Below, one piece after another: positions 22,334 to 31,619 of a stretch of 35,422 nucleotides of DNA. A program made the translations under genes and the position numbers. This DNA is from Pseudomonadota bacterium (GTDB lineage: Bacteria; Pseudomonadota; Gammaproteobacteria; Burkholderiales; SHXO01): assembly GCA_023430065.1 (NCBI GenBank), contig JAEZCG010000210.1, forward strand, positions 1 to 35,422, read 5' to 3'. A model generated the notes under the pieces. It ran no database searches, was not told the DNA's origin, and worked only from the letters and a program-made list of their open reading frames with translations. The stretch's first letter is position 1, and every line of letters begins with the position of its first letter.

Positions 22334-23185
22334 CTAGAGCCGGCTGGTCGAGAAGGTGTCGCACTGCTGCAGGTCGCCGCTCTCCAGTCCCTGCCGGAAC
22401 CAGCGCACCCGCTGCTCGCCGCTACCGTGCGTAAAGGAATCGGGCGCCACTAAACCGCGTCCGCGCATCTGCATGCGATCGTCGCCGATCTGCGCGGCGG
22501 CATTGAGGGCTTCTTCGACGTCGCCCTGCTCCAGGATCTCGCGCGCGCGATGCGCGTGGTGCGCCCACACGCCGGACAGGCAGTCCGCCTGCAACTCGAG
22601 ACGCACCGACAACGCGTTCGCCTCGGTCTCGGACACGCGCTGACGGCGCTCATGCACCTGCCCGGCGATGCCCAGCAGATTCTGCACGTGGTGGCCGATC
22701 TCGTGCGCGATGACGTAGGCCTGCGCGAAATCGCCGGGCGCCTGGAAGCGGCTGCGCAGATCCCTGTAGAAGGCGAGGTCGATGTAGACCTTCTCGTCCG
22801 CCGGGCAGTAGAACGGCCCGACCGCCGCGTCGGCCATGCCGCACGCCGATTGAACCGCATCGCTGAACAAGACCAGGACCGGCTCACGGTACGTTCGACC
22901 CGCGCTCCGGAACAGATCGTTCCACACGTCCTCGGTGTCGGCCAGCACGACCGATACGAACTCGGCCAAGGGATCGGCCTCCTCCGCCGACCGCTCCACC
23001 CCCTGCGGCGGCGCGCTCTGCTCGGTGGGAACGAGCTGCGTGAGCAGGCGCGGGTCGACGCCCAGGAACATCGCGATCAGCACGATGACGATGACTCCCA
23101 GGCCGCCTCCGGCCACGCGCGGGGACACGCGCATCCCGCGGCGGTCCTCGATGTTCTCGCTGCGCCTGCCCCGCTCCCAACGCAT
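22334..23185 (-). CDS. YpfJ-type neutral zinc metallopeptidase
   Basis: A 283-residue protein with one N-terminal membrane segment (about 25-42, GGLGVIVIVLIAMFLGV) and then a periplasmic or extracytoplasmic catalytic domain. AHEIGHHVQNLLG (160-172) holds the zinc motif HExxH (His161, Glu162, His165), and the later LELQADCLSGVWA supplies the third ligand region. It opens with a basic stretch (MRWERGRRSENIEDRRG) typical of this family. The substrate is unknown. No operon partner is clear. Confidence 0.94.
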   Translation of the reverse strand: MRWERGRRSENIEDRRGMRVSPRVAGGGLGVIVIVLIAMFLGVDPRLLTQLVPTEQSAPPQGVERSAEEADPLAEFVSVVLADTEDVWNDLFRSAGRTYREPVLVLFSDAVQSACGMADAAVGPFYCPADEKVYIDLAFYRDLRSRFQAPGDFAQAYVIAHEIGHHVQNLLGIAGQVHERRQRVSETEANALSVRLELQADCLSGVWAHHAHRAREILEQGDVEEALNAAAQIGDDRMQMRGRGLVAPDSFTHGSGEQRVRWFRQGLESGDLQQCDTFSTSRL

Positions 23186-23222
23186 GTCAGATCTCCCCCA
23201 ACGAGTCGGCGGCCGGTCCCGC

Positions 23223-24080
23223 CTAGCGGAATCGTACGCTCACGACCGGATCGCCGGGCAGGCCGATGTACTGGACGCTCGCGGTGGTGCCCGCGCGCGG
23301 CGGCTGCAAGGGAAGCAGCGACCCGAGACTGAGAAGATCCCCGGGCTTGAGCCGCAGGCCATCGCGCTCGAGCGCGCGCGCGAGCCAGATCGCCGCGTTG
23401 AGCGGATGTCCCATGATGGCCGATCCGGGACCGCGCGCCAGTTCCTTTCCGTCCTCCGACGACACGACCGTCATGCTCGCCAGGCTGTCGACGAACGCGT
23501 CGTCGGCGCGCACGGGAATACGCTTGCCGACGACCCCGAAGCGCGCGCCCGCGTTGATCGCGACCAGCATCGGCGCGGTCACCCCGACGCCGTCCGCGAG
23601 CATGGTGTCGGGCAACTCCATGAACGGAACGACGTGTGAGATGCCGGCGGCCGCCTCGTGCAGGGTGCGCGCGCTGCGCAGCAGGCCCGGGTCCTTCACC
23701 ACCACCATCAGGTCCGCCTCCCACAGAGGCCGTGCGCCGAAGCTCGCGGGCAGCTCCGCGCCATCCGGCAGCAGCATGTGCTTCAGCAGCCGTCCGTACA
23801 ACGGCTCCTTCAGCCCGAATCGATCCTGCATCGCCGGGTTGGTGAGCGCCGCCTTGTATCCCACCACCGCCCCCAGCTGGGGCGCAAGCTGCCGCGTCAC
23901 GCGCTCCTGCGCACACAGTCCGTCCTGCAGGTTCCCGAGCGAGGGCATCCCCGAAGACGGCGTGCGCTGCACGTACTGCGCAACGTAGGTCGCCACCTCC
24001 TCGGCCGTGGGGCAGGCGGCAGAGCCGATGGGTACGCCGAGGACGAGAGCGCCGAGTGCGAGCGCGACGAGTTTGATCAC
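23223..24080 (-). CDS. exported hydratase-like (2-keto-4-pentenoate hydratase / FAH-like) protein
   Basis: A 285-residue protein. The first 22 residues (VIKLVALALGALVLGVPIGSAA) are a signal peptide with an Ala-x-Ala-like cleavage site. The mature part has GNLQDGLCAQERV, VVGYKAALTNPAMQ, EADLMVVVKD, VVPFMELPDTML and LKPGDLLSLGSLLPL, similar to the MhpD-type 2-oxopent-4-enoate hydratase / fumarylacetoacetase-like fold. MhpD enzymes are normally cytoplasmic and divalent-metal dependent; here the protein would act in the periplasm. The reaction is not proven. It starts with a GTG at 24080, 127 bases from the divergent 5'-nucleotidase. Confidence 0.82.
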   Translation of the reverse strand: MIKLVALALGALVLGVPIGSAACPTAEEVATYVAQYVQRTPSSGMPSLGNLQDGLCAQERVTRQLAPQLGAVVGYKAALTNPAMQDRFGLKEPLYGRLLKHMLLPDGAELPASFGARPLWEADLMVVVKDPGLLRSARTLHEAAAGISHVVPFMELPDTMLADGVGVTAPMLVAINAGARFGVVGKRIPVRADDAFVDSLASMTVVSSEDGKELARGPGSAIMGHPLNAAIWLARALERDGLRLKPGDLLSLGSLLPLQPPRAGTTASVQYIGLPGDPVVSVRFR

Positions 24081-24167
24081 GGAATATCCCGACCGGACGA
24101 AATCGACATGGCGGCGTAGTGTACCGTGCGCGCCCGTCGGGGGCAGCATGCGAACGGGCGGCCGCGC

Positions 24168-24173
24168 GATAAT
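24168..24173 (+). promoter_or_regulatory. possible -10 element for the 5'-nucleotidase gene
   Basis: GATAAT lies 35 bases before the chosen start. The ATG that overlaps it (24172) is the alternative start. A good -35 is not seen. Confidence 0.3.
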
Positions 24174-24207
24174 GCGCGGTCCCCTTCGCCTCCTCTCCCA
24201 CGCACGA

Positions 24208-25851
24208 ATGCTGCGCGTCGTCTGTTTCCTCCTCCTGCTCGCCGTGAGCGTCGGCCTGCCGCCTGGAATCGCGGCGGCGGCGCACAGCGTGCGCGTGCGC
24301 GTGCTCGCCATCAACGACTTCCACGGGCAGCTCGAAGCGCCGCACGGCGGCGCAGATGCCTCCGACCGCAGGGCGCTGGGCGGCGCCGCGTATCTTGCAG
24401 CCCACGTGCGGCGGCTCGCCGCGCAGCAGCCGCACCATGTGTTCGTCTCCGCAGGGGATCTGATCAATGCCAGCCCGTTCCCCTCGGCCCTGTTCCAGGA
24501 CGAACCGACCGTCGAGGCGATGAACGCCATGGGACTGGCCGTCAACGGCGTGGGCAACCACGAGTTCGACGAGGGGGTGGACGAGCTGCTGCGCATGCAG
24601 CGTGGCGGCTGTCACGCCCGCTTCGGCTGCCGCTTCCGGCCGCGCTTCGATGGCGCGCGCTTCCGCTTCCTCGCCGCCAATGTCCTGAGCGCACACGACG
24701 GTACACCGCTGTTTCCGCCCTACGAGCTGATCGCCTTCGGTGCGGTGCGCATCGCCTTCGTCGGCGTCACGCTGCAGGGCACCGCCGGCCTGGTGAACGC
24801 GAAGGGCATCGCCGGGTGGCGATTCGATGCGCCGTGGCGCAGCGTCAACGCACTGGTCCCCGCGCTGCGCGCCCAGGGCGTCGAGGCCATCGTCGTGCTC
24901 CTGCACGAGGGCGGCTACGCGGGCGGCGGCGCGAACGACTGCCCGGCACTGTCGGGACCGATACGCAGCATCGTCGCGCGCATCGACGCGGCGGTGGATG
25001 TCATCGTGACCGGCCACACGCATCAGCGCTACAACTGCGTGATCGAGGGACGCCCGGTCACCTCGGCAGGCAGCGCGGGCCAGTTCGTCACGCGCATCGA
25101 TCTCGACATCGACCCGCGCACCGGCCACGTGTTGGCGACCCAGGCGTACAACGAGGCGGTCACCCACGACATCCCTCCGGACCCGGAGGTGGCGGCCATC
25201 GTCGAGGACACCGTGCGCGTGGCGGATCGCCACGACCGCGTCGTCGGCACGCTGGCGCAGGACATCCGGCGCACGGGCGCGTTTCCCATCGACATCGCAC
25301 GGGGCGGATCGGGCGAATCGCCGCTCGGCAATCTGATCGCTGACGCGCAGCTGTGGGCCACGCGCACGGCCGGCGCCCAGATCGCGCTGACCAATCCCGG
25401 TGGACTGCGCGCCGACCTCGAGCGCAGTGCCGACGCTCGCCTGCTGTTCTCCGACCTGTTCGCGGCACAGCCGTTCTCCAACCATCTCGTCACGCTCAGC
25501 CTGACCGGCGCACAGCTGCGCCAGCTGCTCGAGCGACAATTCGATCGTGCAGGACGTTCGCCGCGCGTCCTGCAGATCTCGCAAGGTCTGCGCTACAGCT
25601 GGCGAGCGAGCGCACCGCCGGGCAAGCGGGTGCGTGACGTGCGGCTCCACGGCAGACCGCTGGCGTCGAAGAAGCTCTATCGGGTCACCGTGAACGACTA
25701 CCTGCTCGGCGCAGGGTCACGCTTCGCGGTGCTCGATGCCGCGGGCGAGCGCGTGGTGGGGCCGCTGGATGTCGAGGCGCTGGAAGCCTACGCCCGCGCC
25801 AACGACCCGCTGGTCGCGCCCGCGCTCGGGCGTATCCGGCGTCTCGACTGA
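24208..25851 (+). CDS. secreted 5'-nucleotidase / metallophosphoesterase (UshA-like)
   Basis: A 547-residue protein. It begins with a signal peptide (MLRVVCFLLLLAVSVGLPPGIAAAA). The N-terminal metallophosphatase domain has the two-metal motifs: INDFHGQLE, GDLINASP, GNHEFDEG, LLHEGG and VIVTGHTHQRYN. The C-terminal nucleotide-binding domain has GESPLGNLIADAQ, LTNPGGLRADL and PFSNHLVTLSLTGAQLRQLLE, then VNDYLLGAGSRF. It would hydrolyse 5'-nucleotides outside the cytoplasm. The ATG at 24172 would give a longer n-region. It is followed 11 bases later by the MATE gene. Confidence 0.93.
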   Translation: MLRVVCFLLLLAVSVGLPPGIAAAAHSVRVRVLAINDFHGQLEAPHGGADASDRRALGGAAYLAAHVRRLAAQQPHHVFVSAGDLINASPFPSALFQDEPTVEAMNAMGLAVNGVGNHEFDEGVDELLRMQRGGCHARFGCRFRPRFDGARFRFLAANVLSAHDGTPLFPPYELIAFGAVRIAFVGVTLQGTAGLVNAKGIAGWRFDAPWRSVNALVPALRAQGVEAIVVLLHEGGYAGGGANDCPALSGPIRSIVARIDAAVDVIVTGHTHQRYNCVIEGRPVTSAGSAGQFVTRIDLDIDPRTGHVLATQAYNEAVTHDIPPDPEVAAIVEDTVRVADRHDRVVGTLAQDIRRTGAFPIDIARGGSGESPLGNLIADAQLWATRTAGAQIALTNPGGLRADLERSADARLLFSDLFAAQPFSNHLVTLSLTGAQLRQLLERQFDRAGRSPRVLQISQGLRYSWRASAPPGKRVRDVRLHGRPLASKKLYRVTVNDYLLGAGSRFAVLDAAGERVVGPLDVEALEAYARANDPLVAPALGRIRRLD

Positions 25852-25862
25852 AGGGGCGGAAG

Positions 25863-27296
25863 GTGAGCAGCGCCTCGGCCGCCGACGGGTTGCGGCGCCT
25901 GCCGGCGCAGCGTCACGACGCGCGCGGCCGCCTGCAGATCGATTACCGCGCGGTATTCGCCCTGGCAGCGCCGCTGTTCCTCAACAGCAGCGTGCAGGCG
26001 ATCCTAAACCTCACCGACACCTGGTTCCTGGGACGCATCTCCACCGCCGCCATGGCCGGCGTCGGCGCCGTGTACTGGTTCGTCATCGTCTTCATCCTGC
26101 TGTTCGGCGGCGTGTCGATGGCGGTGCAGACGCTGGTGGCACAGGCCCACGGGGCCGGCGCCCGCACCGAGGCAGCCGAGATCGCCTGGTGCGGCCTGTG
26201 GAGCGCCCTGCTGATGCTGCCACTGTTCGTCCTCGCGGCCTCGTCCGGCGAGATCCTGCTCGCGCCGTTTCCACTCGCACCCGAGGTGCGCGCCGCCGCT
26301 CTCGAGTTCTGGTTCCCGCGCATGCTCGGTGCGGTGGCCGGGGTGGCGCTATGGACCGTGACCAGCTTCTTCAATGGCATCGGCCGCACCGGCGTGACGC
26401 TGGCGGTGATGCTGGTCGTATCGTCGAGCAATGTCGCGCTCAACCAGTGGTTGGCGTTCGACCTCGGCCTGGGTGTGGAAGGCGTGGCGTGGGCCACGGG
26501 AGCCGCCCAGTTCATCGGCGTGGCCACCGGGCTGGCGCTGTTCCTCAGCGCAGGCGTGCGGCGAGAATATCGCTCGCACCTGCACTGGCGACCGCGCGCC
26601 AGGCGCATCGGCGCCCTGGTCGGACTGGGTGTGCCGATGGGCATGCTGCCGGCGGCGGACCTCACCGGACTGGCCATGTTCCAGGTGATGCTGTCGGGCC
26701 TGGGCGCAGCCGCCGGCGCAGCGACGCAGATCGTGATGATGATGACCTCGATCGCCTACATGCCGGCGATTGGCATCGCCAGCGCGGGCACCACGCTCGT
26801 CGGGCAGTCGATCGGGGCCGGCAATCGCGACTGGGCATCGAAGGTGGGCGATGCAGCGATCCGCATCAACGTACTGTACATGGGGCTGGTCAGCCTGCTG
26901 CTGGCGCTGGCCGGACCCTGGCTGCTGCCGCTGTTCGTGACTGCGCACGACGCAGCCTCCGCGCGGGTGGTCGAGTCGGCGCGCGCGCTGTTGTGGATCG
27001 CCGCGGCATACCAGATCTTCGACGGTTTCAATCTCGGCGCGGGCTTCTGCCTGCGCGGGGCGGGCGACGTGCGCGTGCCGACCCTGCTGGTGCTGCTGCT
27101 GTCCTGGCTTTGCTTCGTCCCGCTCACGCACATGCTGAGTTTCGCGCCGGGTGAGGGTCTGGTCGGCTTTCTTCCGCAGTTCGGGCTCGGCGCGGCGGGA
27201 GGCTGGGCCGCGCTTCTTCTCTATACCGGCATGTTGGGCACGGTGATGTTCCTGCGCTGGCGCTCGGGAGCCTGGCGCCGCATCGCGCTGCGCTGA
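25863..27296 (+). CDS. MATE family efflux transporter
   Basis: A 477-residue polytopic membrane protein with about twelve helices. It shows the MATE pattern in both halves: LAAPLFLNSSVQAILNLTDTWFLGRIS and GAVYWFVIVFILLFGGVSMAVQTLVAQAHGA, and in the second half LVGLGVPMGMLPAADLTGLAMFQ and GIASAGTTLVGQSIGAGN. It exports organic compounds by cation exchange; the substrate is unknown. It starts with GTG after GGAAGG, 11 bases past the 5'-nucleotidase stop, so the two are likely co-transcribed. Confidence 0.92.
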   Translation: MSSASAADGLRRLPAQRHDARGRLQIDYRAVFALAAPLFLNSSVQAILNLTDTWFLGRISTAAMAGVGAVYWFVIVFILLFGGVSMAVQTLVAQAHGAGARTEAAEIAWCGLWSALLMLPLFVLAASSGEILLAPFPLAPEVRAAALEFWFPRMLGAVAGVALWTVTSFFNGIGRTGVTLAVMLVVSSSNVALNQWLAFDLGLGVEGVAWATGAAQFIGVATGLALFLSAGVRREYRSHLHWRPRARRIGALVGLGVPMGMLPAADLTGLAMFQVMLSGLGAAAGAATQIVMMMTSIAYMPAIGIASAGTTLVGQSIGAGNRDWASKVGDAAIRINVLYMGLVSLLLALAGPWLLPLFVTAHDAASARVVESARALLWIAAAYQIFDGFNLGAGFCLRGAGDVRVPTLLVLLLSWLCFVPLTHMLSFAPGEGLVGFLPQFGLGAAGGWAALLLYTGMLGTVMFLRWRSGAWRRIALR

Positions 27297-27342
27297 GGGC
27301 ATTGCACTTGCCGAGCCCTCGCGTCGCCTGTACCGTTGCGCC

Positions 27343-28008
27343 ATGACGTTTACCTTCCCATCGGGAACGCTCACCTTCGCAGCCGAGCGACCCTGCGGAC
27401 CCCTGCGGCAACTGATCGCACACGCCGTGCGTCGCCTGCGCCCGGTGCAGGTGCTATCGGCGCTGCTCGCGCTGACGCTGCTGGCCGCGATCCCGACGCA
27501 CGCGCGCGAACCCGTGCTGCTGGTCGCTTCGCCGGAACTGTCCGATCCCAATTTCCACGCGACGGTCGTTCTGGTCGTGTTTCCGGACAACGGCGCGCCG
27601 ACCGGCGTCGTCCTGAACCGGCGCATCGACATCCCCTGGGCCGAGGCGTTTGCCGAGGACGAGGTGTTGCGCGAGCTGAGCGATCCCATCTACCTGGGCG
27701 GGCCGGTGCGCCAGGACATGCTGTGGTTCCTGGTGCGCAGCACCGCGGCGCCCGACGACAGCTTTCCGGTGCTGGGCGATCTGCACCTGAGCACCGATGC
27801 GTCGTTTCTGGACCGCTGGCTCACGGACGGCGGCCGCATCGAGCGCTTCTTCGTGGGACATGCCGGCTGGACCCCGGCTCAGTTGGAGCGCGAGATCGAA
27901 GCGGGCTTCTGGCACGTGCTGCCGGCCGATCTCGACACCGTCCTGGACGCACGGCCGGACCAGCTGTGGCGTCGCTTGCTGGCGCGCGCCACTGCGGTCG
28001 AGATCTGA
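27343..28008 (+). CDS. YqgE/AlgH (UPF0301) family protein with N-terminal export signal
   Basis: A 221-residue protein. The last 165 residues match UPF0301/AlgH (LLVASPELSDPNFHATVVLVV, GAPTGVVLNR, IYLGGPVRQDMLWFL, RFFVGHAGWTPAQLEREI). In ordinary family members this domain is the whole protein and is cytoplasmic. Here about 55 residues precede it, with a hydrophobic stretch (about 36-48, VLSALLALTLLAA) and a possible cleavage at THA-R, so it appears to be exported or membrane-anchored. The role of the family is unknown. It begins 46 bases after the MATE gene. Confidence 0.88.
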   Translation: MTFTFPSGTLTFAAERPCGPLRQLIAHAVRRLRPVQVLSALLALTLLAAIPTHAREPVLLVASPELSDPNFHATVVLVVFPDNGAPTGVVLNRRIDIPWAEAFAEDEVLRELSDPIYLGGPVRQDMLWFLVRSTAAPDDSFPVLGDLHLSTDASFLDRWLTDGGRIERFFVGHAGWTPAQLEREIEAGFWHVLPADLDTVLDARPDQLWRRLLARATAVEI

Positions 28009-28049
28009 CCCGGCGCTTCTCATTCTTCTCCATCACGAACGAACGACCC

Positions 28050-28838
28050 ATGCACAACGACTCGCTCTTCTCCGTCTCGGACCAGATCGTCCTCGTCTCC
28101 GGCGGGAGCCGCGGAATCGGCCGCGCCCTCGCCGAAGGATTCGTCGAACGCGGTGCCCGGGTCATCATCGCGGGACGCGAACTGGGCACGCTGGAGCGCA
28201 CGGCCGGCGAGATCTCCAGAGGCCGCCACCCGGTCACCACGGTGGTATGCGACGTCGCCAGGCCGGCGGACATCGAGGCGATGGTCGAGGCCGTCATCGG
28301 CGAACACGGTCACATCGACACGCTGCTCAACGTGGCGGGCGTGAACAAGCGCATGAAGGTCGAGCAATACGACGTCGAGACCTACGACTGGATCCTCGAC
28401 ACCAATCTGCGCGGTGCCTTCCTGGCCGCGCAGGCGGTGGGCCGCAGGATGATCGCACGCGGCAGCGGCGCGATCGTCAACGTCGACTCGCTCAACACCT
28501 ATGCGCCGCTCAAGGGCGTCACGCCCTATGCCATGAGCAAGGGCGGACTGACCATGATGACACGCGGGATGGCGGCGGAATGGGGACCCCATGGCGTGCG
28601 CGTCAACGCGATCGCGCCCGGCTTTTTCCCGACCGCGCTGTCCTCGAAGATGTGGGAGCAGCCGTCCATGCGCGACTGGGCGACGACCAACACGCCGCTG
28701 GGGCGCCTGGGCGATGTGCGCGACCTGGTGGGCGCGAGCGTGTTCCTCGCCTCGCAGGCCGCAGCCTTCGTCACCGGTCAGGTGATTCGCGTGGACGGCG
28801 GGGTCTCCGCCGGCATGGCATGGCCCATCGAGCTATAG
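28050..28838 (+). CDS. SDR family oxidoreductase (gluconate 5-dehydrogenase-like)
   Basis: A 262-residue classical SDR: GGSRGIGRALAEG (18-30), NVAG in place of NNAG (94-97), Ser147, Tyr160 and Lys164 (YAMSK), and a C-terminus of VTGQVIRVDGGVSAG. The general sequence resembles gluconate/2-keto-gluconate-type dehydrogenases, but the substrate cannot be fixed. It starts 41 bases after the AlgH-like gene. Confidence 0.9.
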   Translation: MHNDSLFSVSDQIVLVSGGSRGIGRALAEGFVERGARVIIAGRELGTLERTAGEISRGRHPVTTVVCDVARPADIEAMVEAVIGEHGHIDTLLNVAGVNKRMKVEQYDVETYDWILDTNLRGAFLAAQAVGRRMIARGSGAIVNVDSLNTYAPLKGVTPYAMSKGGLTMMTRGMAAEWGPHGVRVNAIAPGFFPTALSSKMWEQPSMRDWATTNTPLGRLGDVRDLVGASVFLASQAAAFVTGQVIRVDGGVSAGMAWPIEL

Positions 28839-28846
28839 CGCCCGCT

Positions 28847-28860
28847 CCGGCTGCTGCCGG
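28847..28860. terminator. weak hairpin after the SDR gene
   Basis: CCGGC, loop TGCT, GCCGG, eight bases past the SDR stop. A T5 run occurs about 30 bases later, which is too far for a classic terminator. It lies between two convergent genes. Confidence 0.25.
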
Positions 28861-28937
28861 CTCGGGGCGTGCGCGGGCATGACGGGAACATTTTTGCCAC
28901 CCGGGCGGCCACGGCCCACGCCGACTGGACCTGCGCG

Positions 28938-31619
28938 TCAGACCACGGCAGGCAGGTTCAGCGGCACCGACCACCCGGACGGCGCGAGCAGTCCATGTCG
29001 CCACAGCGCCTCGAACGCTGAGGCCGTGAGGGGCGGACTGAAAAAGTAGCCCTGCGCCTCGTCGCAGCCGTGACGGGCGAGGAACTTCAGCTGCTCCTCG
29101 CTCTCCACGCCTTCGGCCGTGACCGCGAGGCCCAGGATCTGGCCGAGACGGATCACCGCCTGGGTGATCGCTGCATCGCCGGCATCGCGCACGATATCGC
29201 GCACGAAGGACTTGTCGATCTTCAGGCGGTCGACCGGAAAGCGCCGCAGATAACTCAGGCTCGAGTAGCCGGTGCCGAAATCGTCGAGCGACAGCTGGAT
29301 GCCCAGGGCCTTGAGCGCCTGCAGGCAGTGCAGGTTGGCCTCGACGTTCTCCATCATCACGCTCTCGGTGAGCTCCAGATCCAGGCAGTGCGGCGGCAGG
29401 GCACTGGCGCGCAGCGCCGCGTCGACCTGCTGCACCAGGTCGCGCTGCCTGAACTGGCGCGCGGACAGATTCACCGACAGACAGTCGAATTCCAGCCCGG
29501 CGTCGCGCCACGCCTTGGCCTGGCACGCCGCCTCGCGCAGCACCCAGTCTCCCAGTGCAACGATCAGCCCGGTTTCCTCCGCGATCGGGATGAAGTGCGC
29601 GGGCGGAATCATCCCCTTCTCCGGGTGATGCCAGCGCAGCAGCGCCTCGGCGCCGATCATCCTCCCCGAGCGCAGCGCCACCTTGGGCTGGTAGTGCAGC
29701 GCGAACTCTCCGTTGACCAGGGCACGACGCAGATCCCGCTCGACGGCGAGCCGCTCGCCGATCTGGGTGTTGATCTCCTCGGTGAAGAATTGGTGCGCAT
29801 TGCGTCCAAGCGCCTTGGCACGATACATGGCCGCGTCCGCGTGCTTGAGCAGCGTCTCCACGTCGCGCCCATCGCCCGGAAACAGCGCCACCCCTACACT
29901 GCAGGTCAGTACGAATTCCTTGCCGAGCACTCGGTAGGGCTGCGACGTCGCTTCACGTAACCGTTCCACGGCATGGCTGACCGAGCGCTCCCCGTCCTGG
30001 TCGACCAGCAGCAGCACGAACTCGTCGCCGCCCAGGCGGGCGACCGTGTCTTCCTCACGCACGCACACCTGCAGACGATGCGCTGCGAGCTTGAGCAGTT
30101 CGTCCCCGACGCTGTGCCCCATGCTGTCGTTGATCAGCTTGAAGTCGTCCAAGTCGATGAACATGAGGGCGAGCGCGCGCTGCTGGCGCTCGGCCTGCGC
30201 GATCGCATGGTGCAGCCGCTCGCGCAGCAGCCCGCGGTTGGCCAGTCCGGTCAGCGGGTCGTGGTGCGCCTGGTATTCGAGCTGTTCGCGGTAGCGCTTG
30301 ACCGCGGTGATGTCGGCGACGAAGCCCTCCAGGGAGTCGACGTTTCCGTCACCGTCGTATACACCCACGCCGTTGTCCCACACCCACTTCTCTTCCCGCT
30401 CACGCGTGACGATGCGGTACTCGAGCGTGTAGCGGCTGCGTGCGCGCAACGCCGAGAGCGTCTCCGCCGCCACCCGTGCCCGATCGTCGGGATGGACGAG
30501 ATGCAGGAAGGAGAACGGGGCGCCGCGCGTCAGTTCGTCGGCCCGGTATCCGGTGAGATCCAGGCAGCCGACGCTGACGAAGTCCATCGTCCAGTGTGTG
30601 TCGGACCGGCAGCGGTAGACCATGCCCGGCAGGCTGTCCATCAGCGTCGCCATGCTGCGTTGCTGCGCGCGCAGCGCGCCCTCGGCTTCCTGCTTGCGTC
30701 GCTCGGAGGCGAGCCGGTCCAGAGCGTGCGAGACCTGATCCGCGATGCGGGCCAGCAGATCGGTCAGTTCCGACTGGAAGTAGTTGACCTCGTCGGCGTA
30801 GTAGGCGATGACGCCGATCACGCGGCCCTGCTCGACGAGCGGGCAGGCGGCCAGGCTGCGCAGTCCGAACGCCTGCGCATGCTCCAGGCCCGCGCGGGCG
30901 CGCGCATCGGCGGCGATGTCGTTGCACACCAGGGTCGTACGCTCCCGGATGACGGCGGCGAGCACGTCGTTGCCTTCTGGCAGGTGCGCGTCGAGCGACA
31001 CACGCACGCGGCGGCTGTAGCGCTGGCCCGGTCCGCTCGCCGCCACCGGCACCACGCGCGCACCGGCCGCGTCGGTGAGCCCGATCCAGCTGGTCGACAG
31101 TCCGCCGTACTCGACCGCCGTCGTGCACACGTCGGCAAACAGTTCCTCGCGCGTGTTCGCCGCGGCGGCCCGCTGTGCCGCATGGCTGAGGGCGAGGTAC
31201 AGGTGCGTCACGCGCTCGATGCGGCGTTCGGCGCGCCTGCGCTCGCTCACGTCGCGCACGAACACCTGGACGGAGATCCCCTCGGGTGTGGAGAACGGCG
31301 AGGCACTGACTTCGACATCGAAGGCGGTGCCGTCCATTCGCAGCCAGCGCATGCACGCCGGCTGCGCGATCCTGCCGTCGATGATCGTGTCGGTGCGTGA
31401 CAGGGCCACCTCGCGAAACTCCGGCGCCACCCGCTCCATCACCGGCCGGCCCAGCAGCACCTTGCGGCCGGATGCGCCGAGCAGGCGGACCGCCGCATCG
31501 TTCACGTAGGTGATGCGCCCATGCATGTGCATGAGAATCGCATCGGGCGACAGGTCCACGGCTGCGCGAAAACGCTCGTCGTCCTCGACGTCGCGAACGG
31601 AATGAAGTGGGTCGTTCAT
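28938..31619 (-). CDS. PAS-GAF-PAS-GGDEF-EAL cyclic-di-GMP protein
   Basis: An 893-residue cytoplasmic protein without membrane segments. From the N-terminus: PAS (about 12-125, VDLSPDAILMHMHGRI), a GAF-type domain (about 150-310), a second PAS (about 335-455, VYRCRSDTHWTMDFV), GGDEF (about 470-630, RLGGDEFVLLL) and EAL (about 640-885, GAEALLRWHHP, LELTESVMM, DDFGTGYSSL, AEGVES). The GGDEF signature is intact (cyclase), as is EAL (phosphodiesterase), so either direction of cyclic-di-GMP turnover is possible. The GAF and PAS domains would sense a ligand or redox state; which is unknown. A 53-residue frame upstream overlaps its start (ATGA); see the separate entry. Confidence 0.95.
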   Translation of the reverse strand: MNDPLHSVRDVEDDERFRAAVDLSPDAILMHMHGRITYVNDAAVRLLGASGRKVLLGRPVMERVAPEFREVALSRTDTIIDGRIAQPACMRWLRMDGTAFDVEVSASPFSTPEGISVQVFVRDVSERRRAERRIERVTHLYLALSHAAQRAAAANTREELFADVCTTAVEYGGLSTSWIGLTDAAGARVVPVAASGPGQRYSRRVRVSLDAHLPEGNDVLAAVIRERTTLVCNDIAADARARAGLEHAQAFGLRSLAACPLVEQGRVIGVIAYYADEVNYFQSELTDLLARIADQVSHALDRLASERRKQEAEGALRAQQRSMATLMDSLPGMVYRCRSDTHWTMDFVSVGCLDLTGYRADELTRGAPFSFLHLVHPDDRARVAAETLSALRARSRYTLEYRIVTREREEKWVWDNGVGVYDGDGNVDSLEGFVADITAVKRYREQLEYQAHHDPLTGLANRGLLRERLHHAIAQAERQQRALALMFIDLDDFKLINDSMGHSVGDELLKLAAHRLQVCVREEDTVARLGGDEFVLLLVDQDGERSVSHAVERLREATSQPYRVLGKEFVLTCSVGVALFPGDGRDVETLLKHADAAMYRAKALGRNAHQFFTEEINTQIGERLAVERDLRRALVNGEFALHYQPKVALRSGRMIGAEALLRWHHPEKGMIPPAHFIPIAEETGLIVALGDWVLREAACQAKAWRDAGLEFDCLSVNLSARQFRQRDLVQQVDAALRASALPPHCLDLELTESVMMENVEANLHCLQALKALGIQLSLDDFGTGYSSLSYLRRFPVDRLKIDKSFVRDIVRDAGDAAITQAVIRLGQILGLAVTAEGVESEEQLKFLARHGCDEAQGYFFSPPLTASAFEALWRHGLLAPSGWSVPLNLPAVV

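Noticed and set aside
23077..25650. Minus-strand open frame of 857 codons opposite the 5'-nucleotidase
   Set aside because: The plus strand has a complete metallophosphatase with all motifs and a signal peptide. The long minus frame is compositional.
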